From Flavobacteriia bacterium (lineage in GTDB: Bacteria > Bacteroidota > Bacteroidia > Flavobacteriales > Flavobacteriaceae), in the NCBI GenBank assembly GCA_004293165.1, contig RDYL01000003.1, positions 242,656 through 306,655 on the forward strand: 64,000 bases of DNA, written 5' to 3'. The notes under the pieces were generated by a model. The model ran no database searches. It was not told where the DNA came from and worked only from the letters and a program-made list of their open reading frames with translations. This document shows, in pieces, positions 20,481 to 29,186 of the stretch; position 1 is the first letter of the stretch; each line of letters opens with the position of its first letter. Made by a program: the position numbers and the translations under genes.

Positions 20481-20510
20481 TTGCTATTAGAAATTTAAAT
20501 TCTAAATTTG
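20481..20510 (+). promoter_or_regulatory. Predicted pyrR promoter
   Basis: TTG at 20481-20483 and TAAATTTG at 20503-20510 fit the Bacteroidota -33/-7 consensus with 19-nt spacing; the pyrR ATG is 15 nt further on. The short leader leaves no room for a PyrR-type attenuator upstream of pyrR. Confidence 0.5.
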
Positions 20511-20525
20511 TACAAACAACACATC

Positions 20526-21065
20526 ATGAGTCAAAAAGTTTTGCTCACTTCAAAAGAAGTACACATTATCTTGCATCGATTAGCTTGTCAACTAATTGAA
20601 AATCATTTAGATTTCTCAAATACTATCTTAATCGGTTTACAACCTCGAGGCAAATTTTTAGCCGAAAGAATCAAACAAATTTTAGAATCAGAATACCAAG
20701 TTTCTAATATTCAATTGGGATTTTTAGACATTACATTCTTTCGTGATGATTTCAGAAGAGGCGAAAAACCTTTAGAAGCCAACAAAACCCAAATCGATTT
20801 TTTAGTAGAAGATAAAAAAGTGGTTTTTATTGACGATGTTTTATATACCGGAAGAAGTATCAATGCTGCTTTAACCGCTATTCAATCTTTCGGAAGACCA
20901 TCAGAAGTAGAATTATTGACTTTAATAGACAGAAGATTTAGCCGTCATTTGCCCATTCAACCGGATTATAGAGGAAGACAAGTAGATGCCATAAATAATG
21001 AAAAGGTATTAGTAAAATGGCTTGAAAACGATGGAGAAGATGCAGTTTACTTAATTACAAAATAA
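20526..21065 (+). CDS. pyrR: Bifunctional pyrimidine operon regulator / uracil phosphoribosyltransferase PyrR
   Basis: A 179-residue PyrR-type phosphoribosyltransferase. The PRPP-binding loop appears as VVFIDDVLYTGRSINAAL and the N-terminal region carries GLQPRGKFLAERI, both PyrR hallmarks. The ATG at 20526 (MSQKVLLTS) is preferred over an in-frame TTG at 20508, because it matches the usual N-terminus and sits behind the predicted promoter. It is followed by pyrB after 59 nt, consistent with pyrimidine biosynthesis control. Whether it attenuates RNA or only salvages uracil in this organism is not shown. Confidence 0.93.
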   Translation: MSQKVLLTSKEVHIILHRLACQLIENHLDFSNTILIGLQPRGKFLAERIKQILESEYQVSNIQLGFLDITFFRDDFRRGEKPLEANKTQIDFLVEDKKVVFIDDVLYTGRSINAALTAIQSFGRPSEVELLTLIDRRFSRHLPIQPDYRGRQVDAINNEKVLVKWLENDGEDAVYLITK

Positions 21066-21124
21066 GTTTTTCATCCATCATTAATCAACTAACACCTAGC
21101 AATAACAAACACAACTACATATAA

Positions 21125-22054
21125 ATGAAAGAATTATCAGTAAATCATTTAATCGGAATAAAATATATTACCAAACAAGACATTGATTTAATTTTCGAAA
21201 CGGCTGACCATTTCAAAGAAGTAATTAATCGTCCCATCAAAAAAGTACCCTCATTACGTGATGTTACGATTGCAAACATTTTCTTCGAAAATAGTACCAG
21301 AACCAAATTATCATTCGAGTTAGCACAAAAACGACTTTCAGCCGATGTTATTAGTTTTTCGGCTGCACAGTCTTCGGTTAAAAAAGGAGAAACATTAATT
21401 GATACGGTAAACAACATTTTATCAATGAAAGTGGATATGTTGGTAATGCGTCACAGTAGTCCTGGAGCGGCTCATTTTTTATCACAAAATATTAATGCAA
21501 GTGTTGTAAATGCTGGAGATGGAGCACACGAACACCCAACACAAGCTTTGTTAGATAGTTTTACGATTAGAGAAAAATTAGGTGATGTAGGCGGAAAGAA
21601 AATCGTAATTGTAGGCGATATTTTACACTCAAGAGTAGCTTTGTCAAATATTTTCGCATTACAAATGCAAGGTGCAGAAGTGAAAGTTTGCGGACCAAAA
21701 ACGTTGATTCCTAAATACATCGAATCATTAGGAGTAACTGTTGAGCCAAATCTAAGAAAAGCTTTAGAATGGGCAGATGTAGCCAATATGTTACGCGTTC
21801 AGAACGAACGTTTAGATGTGAGTTATTTCCCAACCACAAGAGAATACACCCAACAATACGGTGTAACCAAAGAATTATTAGATTCACTAAATAAAGAAAT
21901 CGTAATCATGCACCCAGGACCAATCAATAGAGGAGTTGAAATTACTTCCGATGTAGCAGATTCACAGCAATCGGTGATTTTGAATCAGGTGGAAAATGGT
22001 GTAGCGGTTCGTATGGCAGTTATTTATTTATTGGCAAGTAAGATTAAGAATTAA
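21125..22054 (+). CDS. pyrB: Aspartate carbamoyltransferase catalytic subunit
   Basis: Catalyses carbamoylation of L-aspartate, the first committed step of pyrimidine synthesis. The 309-residue protein shows the carbamoyl-phosphate site FFENSTRTKLSFE (about 52-64), the HPTQALLD motif and the HPGPINRGVEI aspartate-binding segment. No regulatory subunit (pyrI) is next to it, as is usual in Bacteroidota. It follows pyrR directly and probably shares its transcript. Confidence 0.97.
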   Translation: MKELSVNHLIGIKYITKQDIDLIFETADHFKEVINRPIKKVPSLRDVTIANIFFENSTRTKLSFELAQKRLSADVISFSAAQSSVKKGETLIDTVNNILSMKVDMLVMRHSSPGAAHFLSQNINASVVNAGDGAHEHPTQALLDSFTIREKLGDVGGKKIVIVGDILHSRVALSNIFALQMQGAEVKVCGPKTLIPKYIESLGVTVEPNLRKALEWADVANMLRVQNERLDVSYFPTTREYTQQYGVTKELLDSLNKEIVIMHPGPINRGVEITSDVADSQQSVILNQVENGVAVRMAVIYLLASKIKN

Positions 22055-22090
22055 TTTGTTATATTAGCAATAATCAGTAATACCACCAAA

Positions 22091-22423
22091 ATGAGAGTAG
22101 ATCAAAAAGGGCATACCACCATCATCAAAGACACACAAAATAATGTGGAAGCTTTTGTGGGTAAAATTACCAATGAATATCATGTGTTTCAAGGTCAGAA
22201 TTTAATTTTGGATGTATCACACAATAAAACACTTGCTAATGCTGATTTAGTTCATTTTAAAGAATTAGCTAAAACCCATAAAAAAGCAAAAAAATCAATG
22301 ATTATAGTTTCTGATGTTGTTGATTTTGATAAAGTTCCCAATTATTTAAACGTAGTTCCTTCCGTTTTAGAAGCACACGACATGATTGAAATGGACGAAA
22401 TTGAACGCGATTTAGGATTTTAA
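22091..22423 (+). CDS. Small conserved protein between pyrB and rnz
   Basis: A 110-residue cytosolic protein with no signal peptide or membrane segment. It has alternating beta/alpha patterning (FVGKITNEYHVFQGQNLILDVSH, then KSMIIVSDVVDFDKVP) and an acidic C-terminal helix. I recall such small proteins beside ribonuclease Z in flavobacteria, but no function is assigned. It lies 36 nt after pyrB and 66 nt before rnz on the same strand, so co-transcription is likely. Confidence 0.8.
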   Translation: MRVDQKGHTTIIKDTQNNVEAFVGKITNEYHVFQGQNLILDVSHNKTLANADLVHFKELAKTHKKAKKSMIIVSDVVDFDKVPNYLNVVPSVLEAHDMIEMDEIERDLGF

Positions 22424-22457
22424 TGATGGATGCTGGGTGAAGGAAGTTGGAAGAAAA

Positions 22458-22481
22458 ACTTGAAACCTGAAACTTGAAACT
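22458..22481 (+). repeat. Leader repeat of the AACTTGAAACCTGAAAC family upstream of rnz
   Basis: Near-tandem AACTTGAAAC / CTGAAAC units on the coding strand, ending 8 nt before the TTG start of rnz. A GGATGCTGG/GGAAG-type segment precedes it (about 22425-22451). The same element, in coding orientation, lies directly upstream of the genes starting at 26839, 48154 and 52773. Confidence 0.7.
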
Positions 22482-22489
22482 TTTTAACC

Positions 22490-23395
22490 TTGAAACTACA
22501 AATACTCGGCTGTTACGCAGCTACTCCAAGAACTATAACCAACCCAACATCACAAGTTTTAGACATAAAAAACCATTTATTTCTAATCGATTGTGGTGAA
22601 GGAACGCAAGTGCAATTACGCAAGCATAAAATCAAGTTTTCTCGTATTAATCATATTTTTATTTCGCATTTACATGGCGATCATTTTTATGGTTTAATTG
22701 GTTTGATTTCGACTTTTATGTTATTAAATCGTGAAAATGATTTACACGTTTATGGTCCAAAAGGAATCAAAGAAATTATCTTGTTGCAATTGCGTGCTTC
22801 GGGTTCATTTACAGGTTACAATTTGTATTTCCATGAATTAGAATCTAAAGAAAGTGAAGTCGTTTTTGAAGATGATACCGTAGTTGTGAAAACAATTCCA
22901 TTAAATCATAGAATTTATACCAACGGATTTTTGTTTCAAGAAAAGCTAGGAAAACGCCATTTGAATATCGAAGCAGTTGCCAAATACAAAATTGAAAAAT
23001 GTTATTTCGATAAAATTAAGTCGGGAGGAAATGTAACTTTAGATTCAGGTGAAGTGATTGAAAATGAATTACTTTCGTTTCCGCCAGATGCTACTAAAAG
23101 TTATGCTTTTTGTAGTGATACGGTGTATGATGAATCCATTATTACAGTCATTAAGGATGTAGATGTGTTGTATCATGAATCCACGTTCTTAGATTCCGAA
23201 GCACATTACACTGAAAAAACCAAACACACTACCGCAAAAGAAGCCGCTCAAATTGCGAAGTTAGCGAATGTAAAGCAACTAATTTTGGGACATTATTCTA
23301 CAAGGTATGGTTCTATTGAGCCTTTTAAAACAGAAGCACAAACTATTTTTGAAAACGTACTTTTAGCCGATGACGGTAAAGAATTTGAATTTTAA
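22490..23395 (+). CDS. rnz: Ribonuclease Z
   Basis: Zinc-dependent metallo-beta-lactamase-fold endonuclease that matures tRNA 3' ends, 301 residues. The zinc motif SHLHGDHFYG is near residue 62, with later ligands in FCSDTVYDE, HESTF and LGHYSTRY. The start is TTG at 22490, giving the expected N-terminus KLQILGCYAATP; no ATG is available in frame. A degenerate leader repeat lies immediately upstream. The HAD gene begins 1 nt after its stop. Confidence 0.96.
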   Translation: MKLQILGCYAATPRTITNPTSQVLDIKNHLFLIDCGEGTQVQLRKHKIKFSRINHIFISHLHGDHFYGLIGLISTFMLLNRENDLHVYGPKGIKEIILLQLRASGSFTGYNLYFHELESKESEVVFEDDTVVVKTIPLNHRIYTNGFLFQEKLGKRHLNIEAVAKYKIEKCYFDKIKSGGNVTLDSGEVIENELLSFPPDATKSYAFCSDTVYDESIITVIKDVDVLYHESTFLDSEAHYTEKTKHTTAKEAAQIAKLANVKQLILGHYSTRYGSIEPFKTEAQTIFENVLLADDGKEFEF

Positions 23396-23396
23396 T

Positions 23397-24053
23397 ATGA
23401 TACAAACTGTAATTTTTGATATGGATGGCGTAATTGTAGATACCGAACCGGTGCATCATTATGCGTATCAACAACATTTTAAACAATTAAACATTGAAGT
23501 TACTTCCGAAATGTATACTTCGTTTACTGGAAATTCAACACGAAACATTTTTCAGAAATTAAAAGCACAATTCAATTTAGTAGATGACGTGGAAGATTTG
23601 ATTTTAACCAAAAGAAATCTTTTCAATGATGCTTTCGATTCAAAAGAAGATTTATATTTAATTGAAGGAGTAGAAGATTTAATCAAAGATTTACACGCCA
23701 ACGGAATGCAACTAATTGTGGCTTCTTCAGCTTCAAATGTTACAATCAACCGAGTGTTTACCCGTTTTAATTTGCATGAATATTTTACGCATATTGTTTC
23801 GGGAGAAGATTTTCCAAAATCAAAACCACATCCTGCTATTTTTGAACATGCTGCGAGTTTATCAGTTGCTCCAAAAGAAAATTGTATCGTAATTGAAGAC
23901 AGCACCAACGGAATTCAAGCGGCAGTTTCAGCTGGAATTTTTTGTGTGGGTTACAATAGTTTTCACTCTAAAAACCAGGATTTATCAAAGGCAAATGTGG
24001 TTATTCAGCACTTTAACGAATTGAATTTTGAGAAAGTTCGTGATTTAAATTAA
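23397..24053 (+). CDS. HAD family hydrolase (beta-phosphoglucomutase-like)
   Basis: HAD superfamily phosphatase or phosphomutase with a cap domain, 218 residues. Motif I is [12 protein letters not shown] (about residues 6-17), motif II the serine in IVASSASN, motif III the lysine in [12 protein letters not shown] and motif [13 protein letters not shown]. The arrangement resembles beta-phosphoglucomutases and 2-deoxyglucose-6-phosphatases. The ATG at 23397 follows the rnz stop after 1 nt; a longer in-frame reading into rnz is rejected. Its stop overlaps that of the convergent photolyase-like gene at a shared TTAA. Confidence 0.9.
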   Translation: MIQTVIFDMDGVIVDTEPVHHYAYQQHFKQLNIEVTSEMYTSFTGNSTRNIFQKLKAQFNLVDDVEDLILTKRNLFNDAFDSKEDLYLIEGVEDLIKDLHANGMQLIVASSASNVTINRVFTRFNLHEYFTHIVSGEDFPKSKPHPAIFEHAASLSVAPKENCIVIEDSTNGIQAAVSAGIFCVGYNSFHSKNQDLSKANVVIQHFNELNFEKVRDLN

Positions 24054-25510
24054 CTCATTTCTCGATCTTGAAACGTGTGTTTTTCGACTATTCGTTTGCT
24101 ATCTTTTTTCACGGATTCGTCTTTTCGCATGGACCAAAAGAAATCACTTGAAAATTTACGTGCTTCTTCCAAATTGACAATTGGAGAAGGATATTCGCGA
24201 CCTATTTCAAAATCATACAACATTTGTTCAATAGGAGTTAATTTCCAAGGTTCATGAATAAACGCTGCTGGAATATTTGCTAATTCAGGCACCCATTTTT
24301 TGATAAAAGTGCCATCAGCATCGTGTTCGTAAGAGTTTTTTACGGGATTGTAAACTCGCAACGTATTAATTCCAGTCACACCCGCTTGCATTTGAATTTG
24401 AGGATAATGTATGCCAGGTTCAAAATCCAAAAATTGTTGTGCCAAATGTGGACTGCAATTTTGCCAAGGCTGGAACAAATGATGCGTGTAAAACGAAACC
24501 ACCAAAGCGCGCATTCTAAAATTTAAATAACCAGTTGTATTCAAACAGCGCATACAAGCATCAACCAACGGAACTCCTGTTTTTCCTGAAATCCAAGCTT
24601 TATGATATTTCTCGTTAACTCTTTGATTCAAATTGCGATAGCCTTTATTCACAGCGATGAATTCCATTGCGCTTTCCATTTCAAATTTCTGAATAAAATG
24701 GGCTTGCCAACGTAATCTTGACGCAAAATTAGAAATCTGACGTTTGAATTTTCCTTGTTGGTGTACTTCCCAAGCTTTAGTATACACTTGTCTGATAGAT
24801 AAATTTCCCCAAGCAATATAAGGCGATAATCGACTACAACCTTTTCTGCCTAATTCGGGTTTTGAAATGTGATTGCTATAATTTTGAACACGTTCTTCAA
24901 AGAAAGAATGCATATAACGCATTGCCGTAGGAACGCCACCTTTTTGAAAATTTGGATTATGAACTGTTTTAATCGAAGGAACATCAAATGCATTTTCTAA
25001 CTCTTCAATTTCTATATATTTTACAAAACTTCTTGGTGTAGGTTGAAAGGGTAAACAATCTTTATCCATATAATCATACCAATCTTCTTTCCACGTTTTT
25101 CGGTTTTTGATACCACGAATAACGCCATTTGTAATGTATTCTTTCCAGATAATCCCTTTTTCTTTAAGTAATTCAGCCACTGCTAAATCTCTTTCGTAAG
25201 TCAGTTTTATTCCTGTTTCTTGATGGGAATATATTTCTCGTATAGAAATAAGTTGGGTTAGCTTTTGAAAAACTGACACCGCTTCGCCTTGAACAATTAA
25301 AATTTGCGTGTGATATTTTTGCAGTTCTTTTTGAAGCGCTTCTAATGATTGTTTGATGAAATCAAAATGACGCTGACTGTAATGATAATCTTTCATCAGC
25401 GAAGGTTCAAAAATATAAAGCAATAAGGTTTTACCCGAAGTCGATAGGGCTTCATGTAAGGCTTCATGATCGTGCAAACGCAAATCTCTCTTGAACCAAA
25501 CAACTTTCAT
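24050..25510 (-). CDS. Photolyase/cryptochrome-family flavoprotein, divergent C-terminal site
   Basis: A 486-residue photolyase/cryptochrome-fold protein with N-terminal antenna domain ([18 protein letters not shown]) and C-terminal FAD domain. FAD-region motifs such as [18 protein letters not shown] and [15 protein letters not shown] are present. In the segment where CPD photolyases read NWQWAAG (with the FAD-proximal Trp) it has [13 protein letters not shown], so the standard electron-transfer Trp is missing. It may be a distinct repair or sensory type. It is the last gene of a leftward operon with a normal CPD photolyase 42 nt upstream. Confidence 0.9.
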   Translation of the reverse strand: MKVVWFKRDLRLHDHEALHEALSTSGKTLLLYIFEPSLMKDYHYSQRHFDFIKQSLEALQKELQKYHTQILIVQGEAVSVFQKLTQLISIREIYSHQETGIKLTYERDLAVAELLKEKGIIWKEYITNGVIRGIKNRKTWKEDWYDYMDKDCLPFQPTPRSFVKYIEIEELENAFDVPSIKTVHNPNFQKGGVPTAMRYMHSFFEERVQNYSNHISKPELGRKGCSRLSPYIAWGNLSIRQVYTKAWEVHQQGKFKRQISNFASRLRWQAHFIQKFEMESAMEFIAVNKGYRNLNQRVNEKYHKAWISGKTGVPLVDACMRCLNTTGYLNFRMRALVVSFYTHHLFQPWQNCSPHLAQQFLDFEPGIHYPQIQMQAGVTGINTLRVYNPVKNSYEHDADGTFIKKWVPELANIPAAFIHEPWKLTPIEQMLYDFEIGREYPSPIVNLEEARKFSSDFFWSMRKDESVKKDSKRIVEKHTFQDREMS

Positions 25511-25552
25511 TTTTAAACAGTTTATGATTTTATCTTTTAACTGAACACTGAA

Positions 25553-26839
25553 CTAACCAACCGCTTCTTTATACACTCTCAAGCAACGTTCTCGTGCTTC
25601 TTTGTGATCTACAATGGGGTTTGGATAATATTGGGTTTCCAATTCAGGAATCCATTTTTTAATATATTTTAAGTCTTTATCAAACTTCTTGATTTGTTCG
25701 GTTGGGTTGAAAATTCGGAAATATGGAGCAGCATCAACTCCTGAACCTGCGGCCCATTGCCAATTTCCAACATTACTCGCCATTTCGTAATCTAATAGTT
25801 TTTGAGCAAAATAAGTTTCGCCCCAACGCCAATCGATTAGTAAATGTTTACATAAGAAACTTGCTACAATCATACGAACGCGATTGTGCATGTGTCCGGT
25901 TGCATTTAATTCACGCATTCCCGCATCAACAAAAGGATAACCTGTTTTTCCTTGACACCATTTTTGAAATAAATCTTCATTGCTTTCCCAAATAATGGCA
26001 TCATATTTTGGTCTAAAACTCGCATTTTTTGTATGTGGAAAATGCCATAAGATTTGCATGAAGAATTCGCGCCAAATTAATTCGTTCCAAAAGGTTTCAT
26101 TCTTTTCAGCGATAGCTTTTTTAATCATTTTTCGAATAGAAACAGCACCAAATCTGAGATAAATTCCCAAATAAGAGGTTTTATTCAAAGCAGGAAAATT
26201 CCGAGTAGCTTCGTAATTCTGAATTAAATTTTCGGAAACATCAAATGGTGAAACTTTAATACTTGATTTTTCAAAACCAATATCATCTAATGATAAAAAA
26301 GGGTAGGAGTGTTTCGTAATTTTATCCAATTTATCTTCCGATGGATAATGAACTAACTTAATTTTTCTGAAGTTCTCTTTCCATTTTTTGGAATATGGTG
26401 TGTAAACTACATAAGGCGTTCCATCATCTTTTACGACTTCACTTTTTTCAAAAATAACTTGGTCTTTAGAAGTTAAAAAAGAAATGCCATTGGAAACAAA
26501 CAACTGATTCATTTCCTTATCGCGCTTACGAGAGTAAGGTTCGTAATCATGATTAGTATAAACCGCAGTAATTTTATTTTCGGAAATTAATTTGGTAAAA
26601 ACTTCAATTGGATTTCCATGAAAAACAGCAAGCGATTTACCAATTTTATTTAATTCCGACTGAATTTTTTCTAATTGCTCGTGAATAAACGAAACTCGAG
26701 CATCATCTTTAGGAAGTTGCGCTAAAATAATTTCGTCAAAAATAAAAATTGGGAGAACTTCTTCAGCACTATTTAAAGCATGAAAAAGTCCTACATTGTC
26801 TTCTATTCTTAAATCGCGTCTAAACCAAAAAATGTTCAT
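25553..26839 (-). CDS. phrB: Deoxyribodipyrimidine photolyase (class I CPD)
   Basis: Light-dependent repair of cyclobutane pyrimidine dimers. The 428-residue protein begins MNIFWFRRDLRIEDN and has the full class I FAD-binding set: LIWREFF, GYPFVDAGMRELNATGHMHNRVRMIVASF, DWRWGE and NWQWAAGSGVDAAPYFRIFNP-type sequence, so all three electron-transfer Trp positions are present. The leader carries the AACTTGAAAC-type repeat. It lies in an operon with SRPBCC and SDR genes upstream and a second photolyase-like gene downstream, an arrangement recurring in flavobacterial light-response clusters. Confidence 0.96.
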   Translation of the reverse strand: MNIFWFRRDLRIEDNVGLFHALNSAEEVLPIFIFDEIILAQLPKDDARVSFIHEQLEKIQSELNKIGKSLAVFHGNPIEVFTKLISENKITAVYTNHDYEPYSRKRDKEMNQLFVSNGISFLTSKDQVIFEKSEVVKDDGTPYVVYTPYSKKWKENFRKIKLVHYPSEDKLDKITKHSYPFLSLDDIGFEKSSIKVSPFDVSENLIQNYEATRNFPALNKTSYLGIYLRFGAVSIRKMIKKAIAEKNETFWNELIWREFFMQILWHFPHTKNASFRPKYDAIIWESNEDLFQKWCQGKTGYPFVDAGMRELNATGHMHNRVRMIVASFLCKHLLIDWRWGETYFAQKLLDYEMASNVGNWQWAAGSGVDAAPYFRIFNPTEQIKKFDKDLKYIKKWIPELETQYYPNPIVDHKEARERCLRVYKEAVG

Positions 26840-26851
26840 GTTTGTTTATTT

Positions 26852-26880
26852 GTTTCAAGTTTCAGATCTCAAGTTTAAGA
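26852..26880 (-). repeat. Leader repeat upstream of phrB
   Basis: On the minus strand this reads AACTTGAGATCTGAAACTTG followed by AAACAAATAAACAAACATG. The last 25-30 nt, including the start codon, are almost identical to the leader of the prenyltransferase gene at 52773. Confidence 0.7.
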
Positions 26881-26915
26881 TTTGATTTTTGAATTTGTTA
26901 TTGTCGTTGAATTTG

Positions 26916-27614
26916 TTAGCCGTTTACTAATAATGTTGACATTCCGCCATCTACATGGAAAATTTGTCCTGAAATCCAACTGCTTTTATCACTTAATAAA
27001 AAGCTTGCCATTTGGGCGCTGTCTTCTGGTTTTCCAAATCGTTTTAACGGATGGCGCTCGGCTGACTTTTCTTGTTTGGTTTCGTTGTTTAAGAATTTAT
27101 CAGCTAATGGTGTGTCGGTTAATGAGGGTGCAATTACGTTTACTCTAATCTTTGGAGCATATTCGGCTGCTAATGCTTTTGCAAAACCTTCAATAGCTCC
27201 TTTAGCCGCTGCCACGCTAGTATGAAATGGCATTCCCATTGAAGCAGCTACACTACTAAAAAGTACAATGCTTGATTGTTCACTAGCTGTTAAATTGGGT
27301 AAAATAGCTTGAATTACTTTTACTAAACTTATGAAGTTAATTTGTAAATCGGCTTCAAAAGCTTCTGGTTTTAATCCTCTAAACGGGCGTAAATTAATGC
27401 TCCCAGGACAATAAACCAAACCATCAATTACAGCAGGTAATTTTGATGTATCTAAAGTATCAGTTGAAGCATTAAACGGAATATAAGTAACATTCAATCC
27501 TGCTAAATTTTCATTGGATCTAGATGCAACAAAAATATTATTATCGTTTTGAAGTTCTTGAGCAATGGCTAATCCTATTCCGTAAGAACCGCCTATTAAT
27601 AATATGTTTTTCAT
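26916..27614 (-). CDS. Atypical SDR family protein of the photolyase operon
   Basis: Rossmann-fold short-chain dehydrogenase-like protein, 232 residues. The cofactor loop GGSYGIGLAIA (residues 8-18) is intact and the C-terminal GQIFHVDGGMSTL is typical. The catalytic YxxxK motif reads VAAAK (within FHTSVAAAKGAIEG), so the active-site Tyr is missing. Oxidoreductase activity is therefore doubtful, or uses a different residue. It lies between the SRPBCC gene (45 nt upstream) and phrB (76 nt downstream). Confidence 0.85.
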   Translation of the reverse strand: MKNILLIGGSYGIGLAIAQELQNDNNIFVASRSNENLAGLNVTYIPFNASTDTLDTSKLPAVIDGLVYCPGSINLRPFRGLKPEAFEADLQINFISLVKVIQAILPNLTASEQSSIVLFSSVAASMGMPFHTSVAAAKGAIEGFAKALAAEYAPKIRVNVIAPSLTDTPLADKFLNNETKQEKSAERHPLKRFGKPEDSAQMASFLLSDKSSWISGQIFHVDGGMSTLLVNG

Positions 27615-27659
27615 GTTTTTTTTCTCTCTTATTAGTTACGGACGCGATAAATCACATCT

Positions 27660-28124
27660 CTACTTGAATTCCCCAAACATTTCGATTAATTTTTTTCTTC
27701 TGTATTCGAAGATTTCATTCAATTTAGGTTTTACTAAAAATGGATGAACCAATTGTCCAATAATTCCCATCGGAACTTTATAATCTACAATATCTTCCAT
27801 TTCCACGCCGCCGGGAATTTCTTTTATAAAGTGTTTGTGATGCCACAACGCGTAGGGACCAAAACGTTGTTCATCTACAAAATACTGCTTATCTACTACA
27901 TGTGTGATCTCAGTTACCCATTTGGCAGGAATTCCTAATACAGGTGTAACGATATATTGAATAATTTGCCCGGGATACATCGGTCTATCAGCTCCTGATA
28001 AAATTTTGAAACCCATATATTCAGGTGTAATTTTTTGAAGGTTTTTTGGATCTGAAAGTAATTCCCACGCTTGGTCTATAGTAATGGGTAAATTTTGTAT
28101 GGTATGTAAACGGTATATTTTCAT
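27660..28124 (-). CDS. SRPBCC (START-like) family protein
   Basis: A 154-residue ligand-binding START/SRPBCC-fold protein. It begins MKIYRLHTIQNLPITIDQAWELLSDP, a family-typical opening, and ends with a C-terminal helix FEYRRKKLIEMF. The ATG at 28124 is preferred over one 36 nt upstream because the conserved strand starts there. It is the first gene of the light-damage operon. The ligand is unknown; a polyketide, lipid or pigment is usual for the fold. Confidence 0.85.
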   Translation of the reverse strand: MKIYRLHTIQNLPITIDQAWELLSDPKNLQKITPEYMGFKILSGADRPMYPGQIIQYIVTPVLGIPAKWVTEITHVVDKQYFVDEQRFGPYALWHHKHFIKEIPGGVEMEDIVDYKVPMGIIGQLVHPFLVKPKLNEIFEYRRKKLIEMFGEFK

Positions 28125-28256
28125 AATATTTTTTTGTAAAGATATAAAATTGTTTAACAATAATTATAAATGATTAAACAAAAAATAATTCATTTAAGTT
28201 TATATTAACATTTGATTCTAATACAATTTGTAAATTTGGTCATCAAATCAAAACCT

Positions 28257-29108
28257 ATGAGAAAAATTATTGTTATGTTGGCTTTAGTAATAGCCAATTT
28301 TGTTATGGAAGCGCAAGTTAAGACGCCTCAATCTAGTCCTTTAGCTAAAATTGAACAAGTTGTTGGTTTAACAACAGTTCAAGTTGAATATTCTAGACCA
28401 AGTGCAAAAGGAAGAACCGTATATGGTGATTTAGTTCCTTTTGGGAAAATGTGGAGAACAGGAGCAAATGCAAATACTACTATTTCATTCAGTGAAGATG
28501 TTAAAGTGGGTGGAAAAGATTTGAAAAAAGGTAAATATGCATTATTTACATTTCCAAAAGCAGATAGTTGGGATGTTATTTTTTATTCTGACACGAATAA
28601 TTGGGGTTTACCTGAAAATTGGAACGAAGCTAATGTTGCTTTAAGAGTTACTGTAAAACCTGAAACATTAAGCAAATCTGTTGAATCTTTTTCAATTTTC
28701 TTAAATAATCTTACAAACGATTCTGGATTAATTGAATTATCTTGGGAAAGAACAATGGTACCTATTCCATTTACGGTTCCTACGCAAGAAACTGCAATGA
28801 AAAGTATTGAAAAAACATTAGCAGGGCCTTCTGCAGGTGATTATTTTTCTTCAGCTCAATATTTTTATCAAACGAATGGAGATATGACTAAAGCATTATC
28901 TTGGGTAAACAGTGCAATTTCAAATTCACCTAAAGATAAAGATGTACCATTTTGGTATTTAAGATTAAAATCGTTAATTCAAGCAAAAACAGGTGACAAA
29001 AAAGGAGCTATTGCAACTGCGAAAGAATCTTTGGCTTTATCTGTGAAAGCAGGAAATGGTGATTATGAAAAAATGAATAAAGATAGTATTGCAGAATGGT
29101 CTAAATAA
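28257..29108 (+). CDS. DUF2911 domain-containing exported protein
   Basis: A 283-residue exported protein from the preferred ATG, with signal peptide (about residues 1-20, ending MEAQ). The DUF2911 domain occupies about residues 20-170 (KIEQVVGLTTVQVEYSRPSAKGR, then GKMWRTGANANTTI). The C-terminal region (about 180-283) is helical and TPR-like (ALSWVNSAISNSP). The function of DUF2911 is not known. It is monocistronic, with a terminator 32 nt after its stop. Confidence 0.88.
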   Translation: MRKIIVMLALVIANFVMEAQVKTPQSSPLAKIEQVVGLTTVQVEYSRPSAKGRTVYGDLVPFGKMWRTGANANTTISFSEDVKVGGKDLKKGKYALFTFPKADSWDVIFYSDTNNWGLPENWNEANVALRVTVKPETLSKSVESFSIFLNNLTNDSGLIELSWERTMVPIPFTVPTQETAMKSIEKTLAGPSAGDYFSSAQYFYQTNGDMTKALSWVNSAISNSPKDKDVPFWYLRLKSLIQAKTGDKKGAIATAKESLALSVKAGNGDYEKMNKDSIAEWSK

Positions 29109-29139
29109 TAGAACACGCTGAAATAATTTTATAAATATT

Positions 29140-29172
29140 AAAGCCTTGAGATTAAATTTCAAGGCTTTTTTT
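29140..29172 (+). terminator. Terminator after the DUF2911 gene
   Basis: AAGCCTTGA/TCAAGGCTT stem followed by seven T residues. An almost identical AAGCCTTGAAA stem occurs at 31737-31770. Confidence 0.88.
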
Positions 29173-29186
29173 ATGGAATAAACTTC

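Noticed and set aside
20501..20516. TTTGTACAAA as another MarR operator upstream of pyrR
   Set aside because: It lacks the 2-bp centre of the other sites and is accounted for by the TAAATTTG promoter box followed by ACAAAC.
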